Assembly: GCF_025345615.1 (NCBI RefSeq)
Contig: NZ_JAODWD010000003.1
Span: forward strand, 310,001-374,000
Length of the DNA: 64,000 bases
Reading direction: 5' to 3'
DNA from: Mycobacterium deserti
Lineage (GTDB): Bacteria > Actinomycetota > Actinomycetes > Mycobacteriales > Mycobacteriaceae
Position numbers and translations under genes: made by a program. Below, piece by piece: positions 1 through 8,454 of the stretch. The notes beneath the pieces were generated by a model. The model searched no databases. It was not told where the DNA came from and was given only the letters and a program-made list of their open reading frames with translations. Each line of letters starts with the position of its first letter. Position 1 is the first letter of the stretch.

Positions 1-92
1 CCCGGCTGCAGTTGCAGGTCGATGTCGGCCAGCACGGTGACGCCGTTGAAAGACTTCACCAGACCCTCGATGGCGAGCAGTGGTGTGGTCAC
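1..92 (-). CDS. Iron-type ABC transporter ATP-binding protein (5' fragment)
   Basis: Only the first 30 codons lie in the window; the gene continues past the left edge. Read leftward from the GTG at 92 the protein begins VTTPLLAIEGLVKSFNGVTV, the usual first beta strand and A-loop of an ABC ATPase; the Walker A motif would lie outside. Its GTG overlaps the permease stop codon by four bases (GTGA), so the two are translationally coupled. By position it is the energy-coupling subunit of the ferric-ion importer encoded by the next two genes. The substrate is inferred from the neighbours and cannot be read from this fragment. Confidence 0.8.
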   Translation of the reverse strand, partial: MTTPLLAIEGLVKSFNGVTVLADIDLQLQP

Positions 93-1657
93 AGCGCAGC
101 CGCTTTCGTCGACTGCCGGAACAACACCACGGTCACCGGGATCGCCAACAGCACCAGCACCAGCGCGTACGGTGCGGCCGCCGCGTAGTCCAGTTCGCTG
201 CTGTAGGCCCAGAACAGCATCGACAGCGTCCTGGTGCCGGTCGGTGCCAGCAGCAGGGTGGCCGTCAGTTCGGTGGCCACCGCGACGAAGACCAACGACG
301 CCCCCGCGGCGGCGGCAGGCGCGGTGAGACGCAACGTGATCCGCACGAACGTCGCCGACGGCGAACTGCCCAGCGACCGTGACGCCTCCTCGAGACCGAC
401 CGGCATCTGGGCGAGGCCTGCCCGCACGTTGACCAATGCGCGCGGCATGAACAACAGCACGTAGGCGAAGACGATCAGCGCGACGCTCTGATACAGCGGC
501 GGCGCGACGCGGATGGTGACGGTGACCAGCGCCAGCGCCGTGACGATACCGGGCAGCGAGCTGGTGATGTAGTTGGTGCCCTCCACGGCGCGGGCCAGCA
601 GACCGGTCGACCGCACGGACACCCACGCAACGGGGTAAGCCAGCACGGTCGTCAGAACGGCGGCCGCGCCTGCCAGGGCGATGGTCTGGCCCAGCGCGGT
701 GCCGATGTCGTCGAGGTTCCACACCTGTGCACCGCCGATCGACAGCCAGCGCAGGATGGTCCAAATCGGGACGCCGAGCGACAGCACCGCCAAACCAGCC
801 AGCGCTGCTTGCACGAGTATCGCGTTGCGGCCCAACGTGATCGGAGTGGCGCGGCGCGGTGCGCCCGAGCCGATTCTGGCGAGGCGGGCGTTGCCGCGCG
901 CCACTGCTTCGGCGACTAGCAGGGCAAGGCAGAGCAGGACCAGCACACCGGCGAGCATGCTGCCCGCGGCGCCGTCGAAGGTCGTTTGGAACTGCTGGAA
1001 GATCGCGACGGTGAAGGTGTCGAACCGCACCATCGCGAAGGCGCCGAACTCGGCGAGCAGATGCACTCCGACCAGCAGTCCGCCGCCCAGGATCGCCAAT
1101 CGCAGTTGCGGAAGTACGACGCGGAAGAACACGCCCACCGAGTGGGAGCCCAGCGTACGGGCGGACTCCTCGACGGCCGGATCGAGTCGGCGCAGCGTGG
1201 CGGCGACGGGCAGGTACATGAACGGGAAGTACGACAACGTCGTGATCAACACCCCGGCCCACAGCCCGTTCAGCGACGGCACTGCACCGACCCATGCGTA
1301 GCTGTTGACGAAGGCCGGAATGGCAAGCGGGGCAACGAACAGCGGACGCCACACCGCGCGGCCCGCGAGGTCGGTCCGCTCCACCACCCAGGCCACCCCG
1401 ACGCCGATCACGACGCACAGGGGCAGCGTGATCGCGACGAGAGCGACGGTGTTGAACAGCAATTCGGCGACGCGTGGCCGCACCACCAGTTCGTAGGCGC
1501 GGGTCCAACCGACCGACGCCGTGGCCCAACCGACATATCCGAGCGGGATCAGGGTGGCGGCGACCAGCACAGTGACGGTGGCACCGACCAACGGGCCGGG
1601 CCTGGCCGCTTTCTCGGACCGTATGGCCGGCGTCGTCGGGCGCGGGGGAGCGACCAC
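89..1657 (-). CDS. Iron(III) ABC transporter permease, two fused halves (FbpB/SfuB type)
   Basis: A 522-residue integral membrane protein made of two successive binding-protein-dependent permease domains, roughly residues 60-260 and 320-520, each with about six hydrophobic helices and an EAA-like loop (for example EESARTLGS near 165 and EEASRSLGS near 425). This internal duplication at about 520 residues is typical of FbpB/SfuB-type ferric-ion permeases, which form the whole membrane channel as one chain. The GTG start directly follows the TAG of the solute-binding gene with no spacer, and the 3' end overlaps the ATPase start. It probably moves ferric iron delivered by the upstream lipoprotein; another oxyanion or metal is possible. 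Confidence 0.85.
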   Translation of the reverse strand: MVAPPRPTTPAIRSEKAARPGPLVGATVTVLVAATLIPLGYVGWATASVGWTRAYELVVRPRVAELLFNTVALVAITLPLCVVIGVGVAWVVERTDLAGRAVWRPLFVAPLAIPAFVNSYAWVGAVPSLNGLWAGVLITTLSYFPFMYLPVAATLRRLDPAVEESARTLGSHSVGVFFRVVLPQLRLAILGGGLLVGVHLLAEFGAFAMVRFDTFTVAIFQQFQTTFDGAAGSMLAGVLVLLCLALLVAEAVARGNARLARIGSGAPRRATPITLGRNAILVQAALAGLAVLSLGVPIWTILRWLSIGGAQVWNLDDIGTALGQTIALAGAAAVLTTVLAYPVAWVSVRSTGLLARAVEGTNYITSSLPGIVTALALVTVTIRVAPPLYQSVALIVFAYVLLFMPRALVNVRAGLAQMPVGLEEASRSLGSSPSATFVRITLRLTAPAAAAGASLVFVAVATELTATLLLAPTGTRTLSMLFWAYSSELDYAAAAPYALVLVLLAIPVTVVLFRQSTKAAAL

Positions 1658-2686
1658 CTATAACAAGCCGTCCTTCGTCATCAGGTCCGACACCTTCTGC
1701 GCATCGAGCGTCGACGGGTCGACCGCGGGCGCCTGCAGCGTATCCAGCGGCGGCAGTGCGGGATTGGAAGGCACAGCGCTGGCCACCGTGTATTCGAACG
1801 AGGTGCCCTTCTCCAGCACCTCCTGGCCGGCCTTTCCGGTGATGAACCGGATGAACTGCTGTGCCTGGTCCTGTTTGTCGCTGGACGCCAGCACGCCGCC
1901 GCCGGACAGGCTCACGAATGCGCCGGGATCTTCGTTTTTGAAGTAGTGCAGGGCCGTATTGGCGCTCATCTCTTTGGTTTTGGACTGGTCGCGGAACCAG
2001 TAGTAGTGATAGATGACCCCGCCGTCGACCTCACCGGCGTTGACCGCCTTGAGGGTGGCGATGTTGTCGCTGTAGATCTTGGCGTTGGCCTTCATCCCGG
2101 TCAGCCATTGCTGAGTCGCTGGCTCGCCCTTGAGTTGCAGCAGCGCGCTGACGATCGCCTGGAAATCGGCCTTGGTCGGCGGGGCGCCCCAGCGGCCCCT
2201 CCATGTGGGCTGCTGCAGATCGAGCAGCGACTTGGGCAGCTGGTCGGGCTGCAGCCGGCCCTTGTTGTAAACGAACACCGTGCTGCGGGCGGCGACGCCG
2301 GTCCACTTCCCCGTGGCCGGACGGCATTGCGCGGGAACCTGTTTCACTGTATCGGGTCCCAAATCAGCGAATAGTCCGGCTCTTTCGACTGCGGCCATGG
2401 CCGGTGAGTTCTCGGTGAGGAACACATCAGCGGGTGAGGCGTCGCCCTCGGCAACCAGCTGGTTACCCAACTCGGTGTCCCCGCCCTGGCGGTAGGTGAC
2501 CTTGATGCCGGTCTCCTTGGTGAACGCGTCGATCCACTCCTTGGTCAGCGACTCGTGCTGGGCGTTGTAGATCAGTAGCTCGTCGCCCTCGTCGGAACTC
2601 GAGCAGGCGGTCAGGCCGGCGAGCAGGGCGAGGGCCGAAAGCGCTGCGGCGATCGGGCTGGCGATTCGACTCCAACGTGGTCGCAT
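1658..2686 (-). CDS. Iron(III) ABC transporter solute-binding lipoprotein
   Basis: Periplasmic binding protein of the FutA/FbpA/SfuA family. It begins MRPRWSRIAS, has a hydrophobic segment, and ends its signal with the lipobox LTAC, so it should be lipid-anchored outside the membrane. The mature part opens with ELLIYNAQHES, the usual first strand of ferric-binding proteins, and contains a YHYYWFRD segment whose tyrosines fit the metal-coordinating positions of the family. I chose the ATG at 2686 over an upstream GTG at 2713 because a GGGAGGGA ribosome-binding site lies about eight bases before it. First gene of a three-gene operon with an IdeR-like box about 35 bases upstream, hence probably iron-repressed. 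Confidence 0.86.
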   Translation of the reverse strand: MRPRWSRIASPIAAALSALALLAGLTACSSSDEGDELLIYNAQHESLTKEWIDAFTKETGIKVTYRQGGDTELGNQLVAEGDASPADVFLTENSPAMAAVERAGLFADLGPDTVKQVPAQCRPATGKWTGVAARSTVFVYNKGRLQPDQLPKSLLDLQQPTWRGRWGAPPTKADFQAIVSALLQLKGEPATQQWLTGMKANAKIYSDNIATLKAVNAGEVDGGVIYHYYWFRDQSKTKEMSANTALHYFKNEDPGAFVSLSGGGVLASSDKQDQAQQFIRFITGKAGQEVLEKGTSFEYTVASAVPSNPALPPLDTLQAPAVDPSTLDAQKVSDLMTKDGLL

Positions 2687-2720
2687 CCTGGCGGTCCCTC
2701 CCGCGCCAGCCACGGCGCTT

Positions 2721-2739
2721 TTAGCTGAGCATTACCTAA
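2721..2739 (-). promoter_or_regulatory. IdeR-like iron box upstream of the iron ABC transporter
   Basis: The 19 bases TTAGCTGAGCATTACCTAA match the mycobacterial IdeR consensus (TTAGGTTAGGCTAACCTAA) at 14 of 19 positions, with the outer TTAG and ACCTAA fully conserved. It lies 35 bases before the chosen start of the binding-protein gene. Family knowledge: iron-loaded IdeR represses uptake genes through such boxes. Binding here is inferred. Confidence 0.7.
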
Positions 2740-2990
2740 TGGAACATACCCTTCCCTTGCTGACCATAGGCTTACGGTGTGCGCCGAGCCTCAGTTTCGG
2801 TTGCTCTGCGGGCCACCTGCGCCGGGCCGGCAACCACGTCGACGACACCTGGTAGTGCTCGTCGAGACCGACCGCTGGTCACGTCCGTCGAATTGGTTAG
2901 CTGACGGCGATTGGTCTTGAAGCGCTGTGGGTACGTCTGCGTCAGGTCCGGGGATAACTGATCATTGGCCCCACATCTGAGGACAGAACA
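2740..2990. other. Intergenic region between the iron importer and the hemophore-like gene
   Basis: No coding frame with a believable start, ribosome-binding site or family resemblance was found here. It should contain the divergent promoters. A GGTTAGCTGAC stretch near 2898 weakly resembles half an iron box with one base missing, but I do not call it. The bases just before 2991 include GAGGA, a ribosome-binding site for the hemophore-like gene. Confidence 0.5.
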
Positions 2991-3395
2991 ATGAAGAAAT
3001 CAACTACCGCTATCCGTCGGGGACTGTTGGGTGCGTTTGCCACGTGCGCAGTGGGCGGCGTCGCCGCCACCACGATTGCGCTGCCGTCGGCAGGCGCACA
3101 ACCCGGGTGCACTGCGAGCGCGTTCTCGCACACCGCCAGCGGCGTGCTCGCCTCCGCCGGTGCGTGGCTCGACGCGCACCCGGGGGCCAACGATGTGCTG
3201 ACCAAGGCGGGTATGCAGGGGGCCGGCGCCGAACAGTCGGTTCGCGACTACTTCGTCGCCCGTCCGCAGGAGTACCAGGAACTGCGCGGTATCGCGGCGC
3301 CGCTGGTCGACCTGCAGCGCAACTGCAATACGGCGATTCAGCCGATGCAGATCGCCGCGCTGTACCAGGCCCTGTCGTCCGGCGGGGTCGGGTAG
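2991..3395 (+). CDS. Hemophore-like secreted protein (mycobacterial hemophore family)
   Basis: A 134-residue protein with a charged start (MKKSTTAIRR), a hydrophobic core and an alanine-rich cleavage site near PSAGAQ, so it is predicted to be exported. The mature part is about 100 residues, mostly helical, with two cysteines (CTASAF and NCNTAI), matching the small heme-binding family that includes M. tuberculosis Rv0203. It contains the family-typical dipeptide run ending in FVARPQEYQEL. Beside an iron importer, a role in heme or iron capture is plausible. Heme ligands cannot be assigned from sequence alone. Confidence 0.72.
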   Translation: MKKSTTAIRRGLLGAFATCAVGGVAATTIALPSAGAQPGCTASAFSHTASGVLASAGAWLDAHPGANDVLTKAGMQGAGAEQSVRDYFVARPQEYQELRGIAAPLVDLQRNCNTAIQPMQIAALYQALSSGGVG

Positions 3396-3400
3396 CGCTG

Positions 3401-4219
3401 TTACATGCGGCCGTGCCGGCTGCGCACGAAGCTGTAGGCGCCGAACGCGGCGATGCCGAGCGCGGCCAGGATGAGCAGGATCTTGCCGAACGGCGCCTGG
3501 CCCAGCGTCTTGACCGCCGCGTCGAGCCCGGTGGCCTTGGACGGGTCGGCCTGCAGTGTCGCGACGATCACCAGCACACCCGCGCCGGCGAGCACCAGGC
3601 CCTTCGCGACGTAGCCGGCAATGCCGACCGCGGTGACGCCGGTGCCGCCCGCGACGCGCAGGTCCTTGAAGAACTTCTTAGTCGCGCCCTTGTAGACGTG
3701 GTAGCCGCCGACTCCGATGAGCCCGAGGCCGACCGCGACGAGAAGCGCCTTGCCCCAGCCGGATTGCATCAACTGGCCGCTCATCCCCGCGTTCTGCTGG
3801 CTGCTCTGCTGGCCGCTGCCGGTGGCGAAGCGGATGGCCGAGAACGCGATCGCGAAGTTGACCGCCGCCAAGCCCAGGGACTTGGCGCGCTTCCACGCCG
3901 GGGTGTCGTCCTGCTGCGAGCCGGACCCTTCCCCTGGCTTTGAGCCGACGATGGATTCGGCGATGCGCCACAGACCCAACGCGATGAGGCCGACCGCGAC
4001 GGCCCACAAGATCAGGGTGCCGCCGGTCTGCTTCGCCAGCGTCGACAGTGCCCCTGACTGGTCGGCGTTGCCGCCGGTGCCGAAGGCCAGACGGCCGATG
4101 ATGTAGGCGACGATCAGATGCAGCACGCCGCTGACGGCAAAGCCGGCGCGCGCCGTGTACTCGAAAGCATCGCTGTCGGTCGCGCGGTCGGCGACGCCGT
4201 GAAACGACTTGTCGGTCAT
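3401..4219 (-). CDS. DUF1206 integral membrane protein
   Basis: A 272-residue protein starting MTDKSFHGVADRATDS. It contains three successive DUF1206 modules, each about 70 residues with two transmembrane helices (starting near residues 20, 105 and 195) and repeated features such as ARAGFAVSGVLHL, AKSLGLAAVNF and GYVAKGLVLAG. The ATG at 4219 is preceded by a GGCGG-rich stretch; an in-frame extension upstream reads through the neighbouring promoter and has no membrane or conserved character. Function is unknown across the family. It converges on the hemophore-like gene with five bases between the two stops, leaving no room for a terminator. Confidence 0.8.
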   Translation of the reverse strand: MTDKSFHGVADRATDSDAFEYTARAGFAVSGVLHLIVAYIIGRLAFGTGGNADQSGALSTLAKQTGGTLILWAVAVGLIALGLWRIAESIVGSKPGEGSGSQQDDTPAWKRAKSLGLAAVNFAIAFSAIRFATGSGQQSSQQNAGMSGQLMQSGWGKALLVAVGLGLIGVGGYHVYKGATKKFFKDLRVAGGTGVTAVGIAGYVAKGLVLAGAGVLVIVATLQADPSKATGLDAAVKTLGQAPFGKILLILAALGIAAFGAYSFVRSRHGRM

Positions 4220-4346
4220 GCCGCCCTGTACCCCGAATTTGACGGCGCCGAAACCGCGATCTTGGTGGCTGTGGACCAATCTGCGGTTGGGGAGGACCGC
4301 TGGCCGGGGGCACGGACCTGTCGGCGCCGATGCGCACCGTGGGCAC

Positions 4347-4709
4347 ATGACTTCGTTGACGCGTGCCGAGATCGGCGCGCTGGGTGAACAGCTTGCGGTC
4401 GAACATCTGCAGTCACTGGGGTTGCGGGTCGTGGAGCGCAATTGGCGGTGCCGGTACGGCGAACTCGATGTGATCGCGGCCGACGCGGGCGCCGCGGTGT
4501 TCGTGGAGGTGAAAACCCGCACCAGCGACCGGTTCGGTGGCGTGGCGCAGGCGGTGACGGAGCAGAAGGTGCGACGGCTACGACGGCTGGCGGGGATGTG
4601 GCTGGCAAGTCAGGAGGGCAACTGGGCATCGGTGCGCATCGATGTGATCGGGGTTCGGATCGGACGGCAGGCGACTCCGGAGATCAGCCACCTGGTGGGG
4701 GTGGGGTGA
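4347..4709 (+). CDS. YraN family protein (UPF0102, endonuclease-like fold)
   Basis: A 120-residue protein homologous to M. tuberculosis Rv2898c. It has the restriction-endonuclease-like core of UPF0102: an N-terminal helix with GALGEQLAVEHLQ, then WRCRYGELDVIA, then VFVEVKTRTSDRFG, giving the E...D...ExK arrangement of nucleases. Biochemical function is not established. I placed the start at the ATG at 4347 (MTSLTRAEIG), since longer frames run into the divergent promoter. Its TGA overlaps the yifB ATG by one base, so it is the first gene of a yraN-yifB-dprA operon, as in other actinobacteria. Confidence 0.88.
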   Translation: MTSLTRAEIGALGEQLAVEHLQSLGLRVVERNWRCRYGELDVIAADAGAAVFVEVKTRTSDRFGGVAQAVTEQKVRRLRRLAGMWLASQEGNWASVRIDVIGVRIGRQATPEISHLVGVG

Positions 4710-6220
4710 TGACGCTGGGTCAGGCGTTCTCGGTCGCCGTGCGGGGGCTCGACGGGCAGATCGTCGAGATCGAGGCCGACATCACGTCCGGCCTGCCCGG
4801 TGTTCACCTGGTCGGGCTGCCCGATGCCGCGCTGCAGGAATCGCGGGACCGGGTGCGCGCGGCAATCACCAACTGCGGCAACACCTGGCCGATGGCGAGG
4901 CTGACGCTGGCGCTGTCCCCGGCGACGCTACCGAAGATGGGGTCGGTCTACGACCTGGCCCTCGCTCTGGCAGTGCTGTCGGCGCACAAGAAGCAGCGCT
5001 GGCCACGGCTTGAGAACACGGTGTTGCTCGGCGAACTGGCGCTCGACGGGCGCGTGCGGCCGGTCAAAGGTGTGCTGCCCGCAGTGGTGGCCGCCAAGCG
5101 CAAGGGGTGGCGGACGGTGGTGGTGCCTGTCGGCAACCTCGCCGAGGCATGCCTGGTCGACGGTATCGATGTATGGGGTGTGCGCACGCTCGCCCAGCTG
5201 CAGTCGTGGATCGCCGGCCGGGGCCACCTCGAGGACAGGATCTGCGCTGCGCCGTCGTCCGAGGAGTCGACAGCCGACCTCGCCGATGTGGTCGGCCAGA
5301 CGCAGGCTCGCTACGCGGTGGAGGTCGCCGCGGCCGGCGCGCATCACCTGATGCTGACGGGTCCGCCGGGGGTCGGTAAAACCATGCTCGCACAGAGGCT
5401 TCCGGGACTCCTGCCGCCGCTGTCGGAGAGCGAGGCGTTGGAGGTGACGGCAATCCACTCGGTCGCAGGACTGCTGTCGGGCAGCACGCCGCTGATCACC
5501 CGACCGCCATTGGTGTCCCCGCACCACACCTCCAGCGTGGCGGCGATGGTCGGCGGCGGCTCCGGGCTGGCCCGGCCCGGCGCGGTCAGCTGTGCACATC
5601 GCGGCGTGCTGTTCTTGGACGAGTGCGCCGAGATCGGCGTCAGCGTGTTGGAGGCGCTGCGAACTCCGTTGGAAGAGGGTGAAATCCGGCTGGCGCGTCG
5701 CGACGGTGTCGCGCGCTACCCGGCGCGGTTCCAGCTTGTGCTCGCGGCCAACCCGTGCCCGTGCGCACCTGCCGATCCGCGGGATTGCACCTGCCCAAGC
5801 AGTATCAAACGACGGTATCTGGGCAAGCTGTCCGGCCCGCTGATCGACCGGGTGGACCTGCACATCGAGATGCACCGGGAGCGGGCCGGGGCCATCATTG
5901 CGCAGGAGGGCGAATCCACCGCCGCCGTCCGAGAGCGGGTCGCCGCCGCGCGCGAGGCGGCCGCGGCACGGTGGAAGCCACATGGCATCCGAACCAACGC
6001 GGAAGTCAGTGGCGCGCTGATGCGCAAGCACTTTCGGCTCCCGCCCACAGTCATGGCGCCGTTGCATTCTGCACTCGACCGCAATGTGGTCAGCATTCGC
6101 GGATTCGACCGCACCATGCGCGTCGCGTGGACGTTGGCCGATTTGGCCGGCCGGACATCCCCGGTGCGTGAGGACATGGCGACGGCGCTCAGTTTCCGAC
6201 CGAACGGGGGAACGCGATGA
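4709..6220 (+). CDS. YifB/ComM-type Mg-chelatase-like AAA+ ATPase
   Basis: A 503-residue AAA+ protein homologous to Rv2897c. An N-terminal LonC/ChlI-like domain covers about residues 1-190. The ATPase module has Walker A GPPGVGKTML near residue 220 and Walker B LFLDECAEI near 305, followed by the family's cysteine-rich NPCPCAPADPRDCTCP segment. ComM-like proteins act as helicases that promote integration of incoming DNA in some bacteria. The ATG overlaps the yraN stop, and the TGA overlaps the dprA ATG by four bases, so it sits between two DNA-processing genes in one transcript. Confidence 0.92.
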   Translation: MTLGQAFSVAVRGLDGQIVEIEADITSGLPGVHLVGLPDAALQESRDRVRAAITNCGNTWPMARLTLALSPATLPKMGSVYDLALALAVLSAHKKQRWPRLENTVLLGELALDGRVRPVKGVLPAVVAAKRKGWRTVVVPVGNLAEACLVDGIDVWGVRTLAQLQSWIAGRGHLEDRICAAPSSEESTADLADVVGQTQARYAVEVAAAGAHHLMLTGPPGVGKTMLAQRLPGLLPPLSESEALEVTAIHSVAGLLSGSTPLITRPPLVSPHHTSSVAAMVGGGSGLARPGAVSCAHRGVLFLDECAEIGVSVLEALRTPLEEGEIRLARRDGVARYPARFQLVLAANPCPCAPADPRDCTCPSSIKRRYLGKLSGPLIDRVDLHIEMHRERAGAIIAQEGESTAAVRERVAAAREAAAARWKPHGIRTNAEVSGALMRKHFRLPPTVMAPLHSALDRNVVSIRGFDRTMRVAWTLADLAGRTSPVREDMATALSFRPNGGTR

Positions 6221-7335
6221 ACGACGACGAGGCCCGCGCGTGGGCGTACCTGTCACGAGTCGCGGAGCCACCGTGCCCGCACCTGGCAGCGCTGGTGGGC
6301 TGTGTCGGGCCGGTCGAGGCCGCTGCGCGGGTACGCGGAGGTGCGGTGCCGCAGTCACTCCGAAGCCACGTCGAGGCGCGGCGTCATATCGATTGTGCGG
6401 AGCAAGATCTGGCGATACTGAAAAGGCTCGGTGGCCGACTGGTCACGGCGGGCGACGAGGAATGGCCGGCCCTGGCGTTTGCCGCGTTCGCCGGGGTGAC
6501 GGGTAGGCCGCAGTCACACGAGCCGTTGGTGTTGTGGGCCGTCGGCCCCGCGCGACTCGACGATGTGGCCGCGCGGGCGGCCGCCGTCGTCGGCACACGC
6601 GCGGCCACCGCGTACGGGGAACATGTCGCGGCCGACTTCGCCGCGGGTCTTGTCGGTCGGGACGCCGCGGTCGTGTCGGGCGGGGCGTTCGGCATCGACG
6701 GCGCCGCGCACCGCAGCGCTCTGGCGACCGAGGGACTGACCGTCGCGGCGCTGGCCGGGGGTGTCGACGTGCCCTATCCCTCGGGACACGCCACGTTGCT
6801 GCGCCGGATCGCCGACGAGGGGCTGGTGGTCAGCGAGTATCCACCCGGCGTGCGACCCGCCCGCTACCGGTTCCTGACGCGAAACCGGCTGGTGGCCGCA
6901 TTGTCGGGGGCGACGGTGGTGGTCGAGGCGGGGGCACGCAGCGGAGCTGCCAACACCGCGGCGTGGGCGCGAGCCCTGGGTCGAGCGGTCTGCGCGGTGC
7001 CCGGCCCGATCACCTCGTCCGCGTCCGTCGGCTGTCACGCCCTGCTCAAAGACCACGCTCATGTCGTCACCCGCGCCAGTGAGGTCATCGAGTTGATCGG
7101 GCGCGTAGGCGAACTCGCGCCCGAGGAGTCGCGCCCCGTCTCGCCACTGGACGGCCTCGAGGATTCCGAGAAGCGGGTCTACGAGGCACTGCCGGCCCGG
7201 GGTGGGCGCACTGCCGATCAGCTCGCGGTGGCGTCCGGTCTGCCGCCAACACAGGTGCTCGGGCCGCTCGCCGTCTTGGAGGTGCTCGGACTGGTGGTTT
7301 GCCGGGACGGGCGCTGGAAGCTTGCGCTCCGGTAG
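6217..7335 (+). CDS. dprA: DNA processing protein DprA
   Basis: A 372-residue protein homologous to Rv2896c. The central Rossmann-like DprA/Smf domain (about residues 110-300) shows AVVGTRAATAYG, then GGAFGIDGAAH, SEYPPGVRPARYRF and FLTRNRLVAALS, all family signatures for single-strand DNA binding. A winged-helix-like C-terminal part (about 310-372) follows. DprA protects incoming single-stranded DNA and loads RecA. The ATG overlaps the yifB stop by four bases. Mycobacteria are not known for natural transformation, so the cellular role is uncertain although the family call is firm. Confidence 0.93.
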   Translation: MNDDEARAWAYLSRVAEPPCPHLAALVGCVGPVEAAARVRGGAVPQSLRSHVEARRHIDCAEQDLAILKRLGGRLVTAGDEEWPALAFAAFAGVTGRPQSHEPLVLWAVGPARLDDVAARAAAVVGTRAATAYGEHVAADFAAGLVGRDAAVVSGGAFGIDGAAHRSALATEGLTVAALAGGVDVPYPSGHATLLRRIADEGLVVSEYPPGVRPARYRFLTRNRLVAALSGATVVVEAGARSGAANTAAWARALGRAVCAVPGPITSSASVGCHALLKDHAHVVTRASEVIELIGRVGELAPEESRPVSPLDGLEDSEKRVYEALPARGGRTADQLAVASGLPPTQVLGPLAVLEVLGLVVCRDGRWKLALR

Positions 7336-7344
7336 GTTGACGCC

Positions 7345-8391
7345 ATGCGATTACGGCTGGACAGGCTCGTCAGCCGGATAACGAGCGTGGTTCTGCTCAT
7401 TGCCGCGCTGTCGGTCGTCGACGGCCGCACGGCCAGAGCCGAGGCGCTCGTCGTGCCCGCCGACGGGTACGGCTTCAGCGTCGGCGCTCCCATGACCTGG
7501 ATGAGCGACATGGAGGCTGAGGGTGAGCTTGACGCCGCGGCACGCACCGGTGCGACGTGGCTGCGGGTGTTCATCGACTGGAGCCGCGTGGAACCGATGC
7601 CCGGCGCGTACAACTGGGGCTACGTCGACCACTGGATCAACGGTGCCCGAGCCCGGGGAATCAAGGTGCTCGGCCTGATCGGCTACAGCCCAGACTGGGC
7701 ACGCGCGCCAGGGGTGTACTTCACCGGGCCGCCCGTTGATCCGAACCTGTACGCGAGCTTCGTATCCACCGTGGCGCAGCGCTACGGCGACCGGGTGTCG
7801 GACTGGGAGATCTGGAACGAACCAAACCTCCCGCTGTTCTGGGGGTATCAGGACAACCGCGCCGTCGGCTACACCGAACTGTTGAAAGCCGCCTATCCGG
7901 CGATCAAGGCCGTACAACCGAACAGCAACGTCATCGCCGGGGGACTGAGCCCGGCGTTCGCGCCCGACGCACCGCCGACCTTCGTCACCGACATGTACGC
8001 GATGGGCGCCGGGGGGCACTTCGACGCGATGGCCATGCACCCCTACGTCTTTCCGCACGGATTGGCCGCCGACACCCTCAACGGCTGGTCCGACGTCGAA
8101 CGCGTGCACCAGATCATGGTCGCCAACGGCGATGGCGCCAAGAAGATCTGGATGACCGAGATGGGCGCGCCGACCAGCGCTCCGACGGCTGAAGGCGTCA
8201 GCCAACAGGAGCAGGCCCGGCAGATCGTCGACGGCCTGCGCAAAGCCGCCCAGACGCCGTACAGCGGCCCGGCGTTCATTTTCAGCATTCGCGACTCCAA
8301 CAGCGCCAACCAGACCAACCGCGAAGACAACTTCGGGATCGTCACCACCGACTGGCAGCCCAAGGTGGTGGCCTCGGTGCTGGCTCGGTAG
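7345..8391 (+). CDS. Secreted clan GH-A glycoside hydrolase (GH39/GH5-like)
   Basis: A 348-residue protein with a signal peptide (MRLRLDRLVSR, a hydrophobic run, then TARAEA) and a TIM-barrel glycosidase domain. The acid/base glutamate is in DWEIWNEPN (about residue 155) and the nucleophile glutamate in IWMTEMGAP (about residue 271), the clan GH-A arrangement on strands 4 and 7. VDWSRVEP-like (here FIDWSRVEP) and HPYVFPHG segments are also characteristic. A TAGGTT box six bases before the ATG suggests a leaderless transcript. The substrate is unknown; mycobacterial arabinan, glucan or a host glycan are possibilities. Confidence 0.8.
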   Translation: MRLRLDRLVSRITSVVLLIAALSVVDGRTARAEALVVPADGYGFSVGAPMTWMSDMEAEGELDAAARTGATWLRVFIDWSRVEPMPGAYNWGYVDHWINGARARGIKVLGLIGYSPDWARAPGVYFTGPPVDPNLYASFVSTVAQRYGDRVSDWEIWNEPNLPLFWGYQDNRAVGYTELLKAAYPAIKAVQPNSNVIAGGLSPAFAPDAPPTFVTDMYAMGAGGHFDAMAMHPYVFPHGLAADTLNGWSDVERVHQIMVANGDGAKKIWMTEMGAPTSAPTAEGVSQQEQARQIVDGLRKAAQTPYSGPAFIFSIRDSNSANQTNREDNFGIVTTDWQPKVVASVLAR

Positions 8392-8454
8392 ACCCCACCG
8401 GATCGTTTCGCGCTCGTATAGTTTGTGAGGTTGGCTAACGATGCGGGAGGCGAA

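Noticed and set aside
4928..6358. Long open frame antisense to yifB
   Set aside because: It has no family resemblance, is arginine- and proline-rich as shadows of GC-rich genes are, and covers a well-supported yifB gene.
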